A DNA stretch of 64,000 nt from Halioglobus sp. (GTDB lineage: Bacteria > Pseudomonadota > Gammaproteobacteria > Pseudomonadales > Halieaceae): assembly GCA_013214285.1 (NCBI GenBank), contig JABSPW010000004.1, forward strand, positions 1-64,000, read 5' to 3'. Every line of letters starts with the position of its first letter. The first letter of the stretch is position 1. Of this stretch, positions 61,851 through 64,000 are shown piece by piece. The translations under genes and the position numbers were made by a program. Under the pieces are notes generated by a model. The model had not been told where the DNA came from. It searched no databases and saw only the letters and a list, made by a program, of their open reading frames with translations.

Positions 61851-63014
61851 ATGAGCGAGTACAACATTTTCACCTCTGAATCGGTGTCCGAAGGGCACCC
61901 AGACAAAATGGCAGACGCAATATCTGACACTGTCTTGGACTTCATTATCAAAGACGACCCGAATGCCCGCGTAGCCGTCGAAACCATGGTAAAAACCGGC
62001 ATGACGATCGTCGCAGGCGAAGTGACCACTACGACAGCGATGGACGACCTAGAGGACGCCATCCGCGACACCATAAAAGGAATCGGTTACGACAACTCCG
62101 ATGTCGGCTTCGACGGCCACAATTGTGCCTTGCTTAACGCGATCGGCAAGCAGTCTCACGATATTTCTATCGGCGTCACCGAAGGCGAGGGTGCTCATAT
62201 GGAGCAGGGTGCGGGTGACCAGGGATTGATGTTCGGTTACGCGACCAATGAAACCGACGCGCTCATGCCCGCGCCCATCCACTACTCTCATCGCCTTGTT
62301 GAACGGCAGGCCGACCTGCTTAAGAACGGCACCCTTTCCTGGCTCCGTCCCGACGCCAAGAGTCAAATAACCCTGCGCTATGAAGGCAGTAAGCCTGCCG
62401 CGATCGATGCAGTGGTCCTCTCTACTCAGCACGACCCTGATATCAGCCAGTCGGATATTCACGAAGCCATTATGGAAACCGTGATCAAGCCCGTACTACC
62501 GGCCGAGTGGCTGCATGGTGATACGCTGTACCACATCAATCCAACCGGTAACTTTGTGATCGGCGGGCCCGTGGGTGATTGTGGCCTGACTGGACGCAAA
62601 ATCATCGTTGATACTTACGGAGGCATGGCCCGCCACGGCGGCGGCGCATTCTCTGGCAAGGACCCCTCCAAAGTAGACCGCTCCGCGGCCTACGCCGGCC
62701 GCTATGTGGCCAAGAATATCGTTGCGGCTGGTCTGGCCGAACGCTGCGAAATTCAGGTGTCATACGCTATTGGTGTGGCGGAGCCCACTTCAATTTCCAT
62801 TAACACCTTCGGCACGGGCAAGATTGCTGACGATAAAATTCAGGAGCTGGTCCGCGAGCATTTCGACCTTCGCCCTAAAGGACTGATAGAGATGCTGAAT
62901 CTAAAGCGTCCAATCTACAAAAAGACAGCTGCATACGGCCACTTTGGCCGTGATGATGTGGATTTCACCTGGGAAAAAACGGATAAAGCGGACGCCCTGA
63001 AGGCGTCACTTTAA
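61851..63014 (+). CDS. metK: S-adenosylmethionine synthetase
   Basis: [67 protein letters not shown]. Confidence 0.98.
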   Translation: MSEYNIFTSESVSEGHPDKMADAISDTVLDFIIKDDPNARVAVETMVKTGMTIVAGEVTTTTAMDDLEDAIRDTIKGIGYDNSDVGFDGHNCALLNAIGKQSHDISIGVTEGEGAHMEQGAGDQGLMFGYATNETDALMPAPIHYSHRLVERQADLLKNGTLSWLRPDAKSQITLRYEGSKPAAIDAVVLSTQHDPDISQSDIHEAIMETVIKPVLPAEWLHGDTLYHINPTGNFVIGGPVGDCGLTGRKIIVDTYGGMARHGGGAFSGKDPSKVDRSAAYAGRYVAKNIVAAGLAERCEIQVSYAIGVAEPTSISINTFGTGKIADDKIQELVREHFDLRPKGLIEMLNLKRPIYKKTAAYGHFGRDDVDFTWEKTDKADALKASL

Positions 63015-63039
63015 TTTCAACAAGCTAACATCAATCACC

Positions 63040-63080
63040 GTCATTGCGGTGCGCCAGACGGCCACTTCCATAGCAATGAC
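63040..63080 (+). promoter_or_regulatory. Candidate structured 5' leader element of ahcY
   Basis: 8-bp outer stem GTCATTGC (63040-63047)/GCAATGAC (63073-63080) enclosing a 6-bp inner stem GTG-c-GCC / GGCCAC with AGAC loop. Confidence 0.55.
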
Positions 63081-63101
63081 AGTTAAAGAGGAAACATGGT
63101 C

Positions 63102-64000
63102 ATGAGCACTGCAGAACAAATCTCCACCAATGAGGACTACAGGGTAGCCAACATCTCACTCGCGCAGTGGGGCCGTCGAGAGCTGGAAATCGCCGAGAGC
63201 GAAATGCCGGCTCTGATGGCTATGCGCGCTAAGTATGCCGCCAGCAAACCCCTCGCCGGCGCGAAAATTCTCGGTTGCATACACATGACCATACAGACCG
63301 GCGTCCTCATTGAAACTCTCATCGAACTGGGTGCCGAGGTCCGCTGGTCTTCCTGTAATATTTTCTCTACTCAGGATCACGCAGCAGCGGCGATTGCTGC
63401 TGCCGGCATCCCCGTATTTGCCTGGAAGGGTGAAACGGAAGAAGAGTATGACTGGTGTATTGAGCAGACCATTCTCAAGGATGGCAAGCCCTGGGCAGCC
63501 AATATGGTGCTAGACGACGGCGGCGATCTGACCGCCATGCTCCACGACAAGTACCCCGAAATGCTCGAAAAAATACACGGTATTACCGAGGAAACCACTA
63601 CGGGGGTGCACCGTCTGCAGGAGATGCTCGAGCACGGTACGCTGCAAGTTCCCGCTATCAACGTCAACGACTCGGTAACCAAGTCCAAGAACGACAACAA
63701 GTATGGGTGTCGCCATAGCCTGAATGACGCCATCAAACGCGGTACAGACCACCTGATGGCGGGTAAAAAAGCGCTGGTCATTGGGTACGGTGACGTCGGC
63801 AAGGGCTCATCACAGTCCCTGCGACAGGAAGGCATGATCGTCAAGATCGCGGAAATAGATCCGATTTGCGCCATGCAGGCCTGCATGGATGGTTTCGAAG
63901 TTGTATCCGCCTATAAGTGTGGTGTAAACGATGGTACCGAGGACTGTATCAACACAGAGCTGCTGCAAACGACCGATCTCGTTGTGACCACCACAGGCAA
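63102..64000 (+). CDS. ahcY: Adenosylhomocysteinase (S-adenosyl-L-homocysteine hydrolase), 3' truncated by window edge
   Basis: [99 protein letters not shown]; open to window end, absent from ORF track. Confidence 0.97.
   Translation, partial: MSTAEQISTNEDYRVANISLAQWGRRELEIAESEMPALMAMRAKYAASKPLAGAKILGCIHMTIQTGVLIETLIELGAEVRWSSCNIFSTQDHAAAAIAAAGIPVFAWKGETEEEYDWCIEQTILKDGKPWAANMVLDDGGDLTAMLHDKYPEMLEKIHGITEETTTGVHRLQEMLEHGTLQVPAINVNDSVTKSKNDNKYGCRHSLNDAIKRGTDHLMAGKKALVIGYGDVGKGSSQSLRQEGMIVKIAEIDPICAMQACMDGFEVVSAYKCGVNDGTEDCINTELLQTTDLVVTTTG

Noticed and set aside
1-64000. CRISPR arrays, transposases, integrases, phage, restriction or toxin-antitoxin genes
   Set aside because: None recognised among the ORF translations, and no direct-repeat array noticed while reading the intergenic gaps.

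Overview
This window reads as an ordinary, gene-dense chromosomal segment of a gammaproteobacterium. Gene content and order suggest a marine Halieaceae/OM60-like lineage, but that placement is inference. I found no phage, transposon, CRISPR, rRNA or convincing tRNA. Main blocks, left to right: (1) a Gld-like ABC transporter (ATPase, GldF-GldG fusion, DUF4340); (2) a valine/isobutyryl-CoA catabolic cluster with an acylating SauS/AdhE-N-like aldehyde dehydrogenase where MmsA would be expected; (3) a metabolic stretch with ubiX, calB-like, glpQ-like, pyk and glk genes; (4) cspA and a seven-gene DUF3450/ExbB/ExbB/ExbD/ExbD/TonB/TPR (Ttp-type) energy-transduction locus; (5) folA-thyA-lgt and ptsP-rppH; (6) a disrupted rlmI-like pseudogene beside gcvH, then ubi genes-pepP-ygfB-zapB-like-zapA-6S RNA-ygfA and ilvA/rpiA; (7) a TonB-dependent receptor followed by a TPR-sulfotransferase; (8) fba-pgk-epd-tktA divergent from a SahR-like regulator-metK-ahcY SAM-cycle cluster. 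The most interesting non-gene signals are a perfect 24-bp palindrome upstream of the SahR-like gene and a nested hairpin between metK and ahcY. No clearly novel defence or mobile system is visible. All calls come from reading the sequence and ORF translations; no database search was run.
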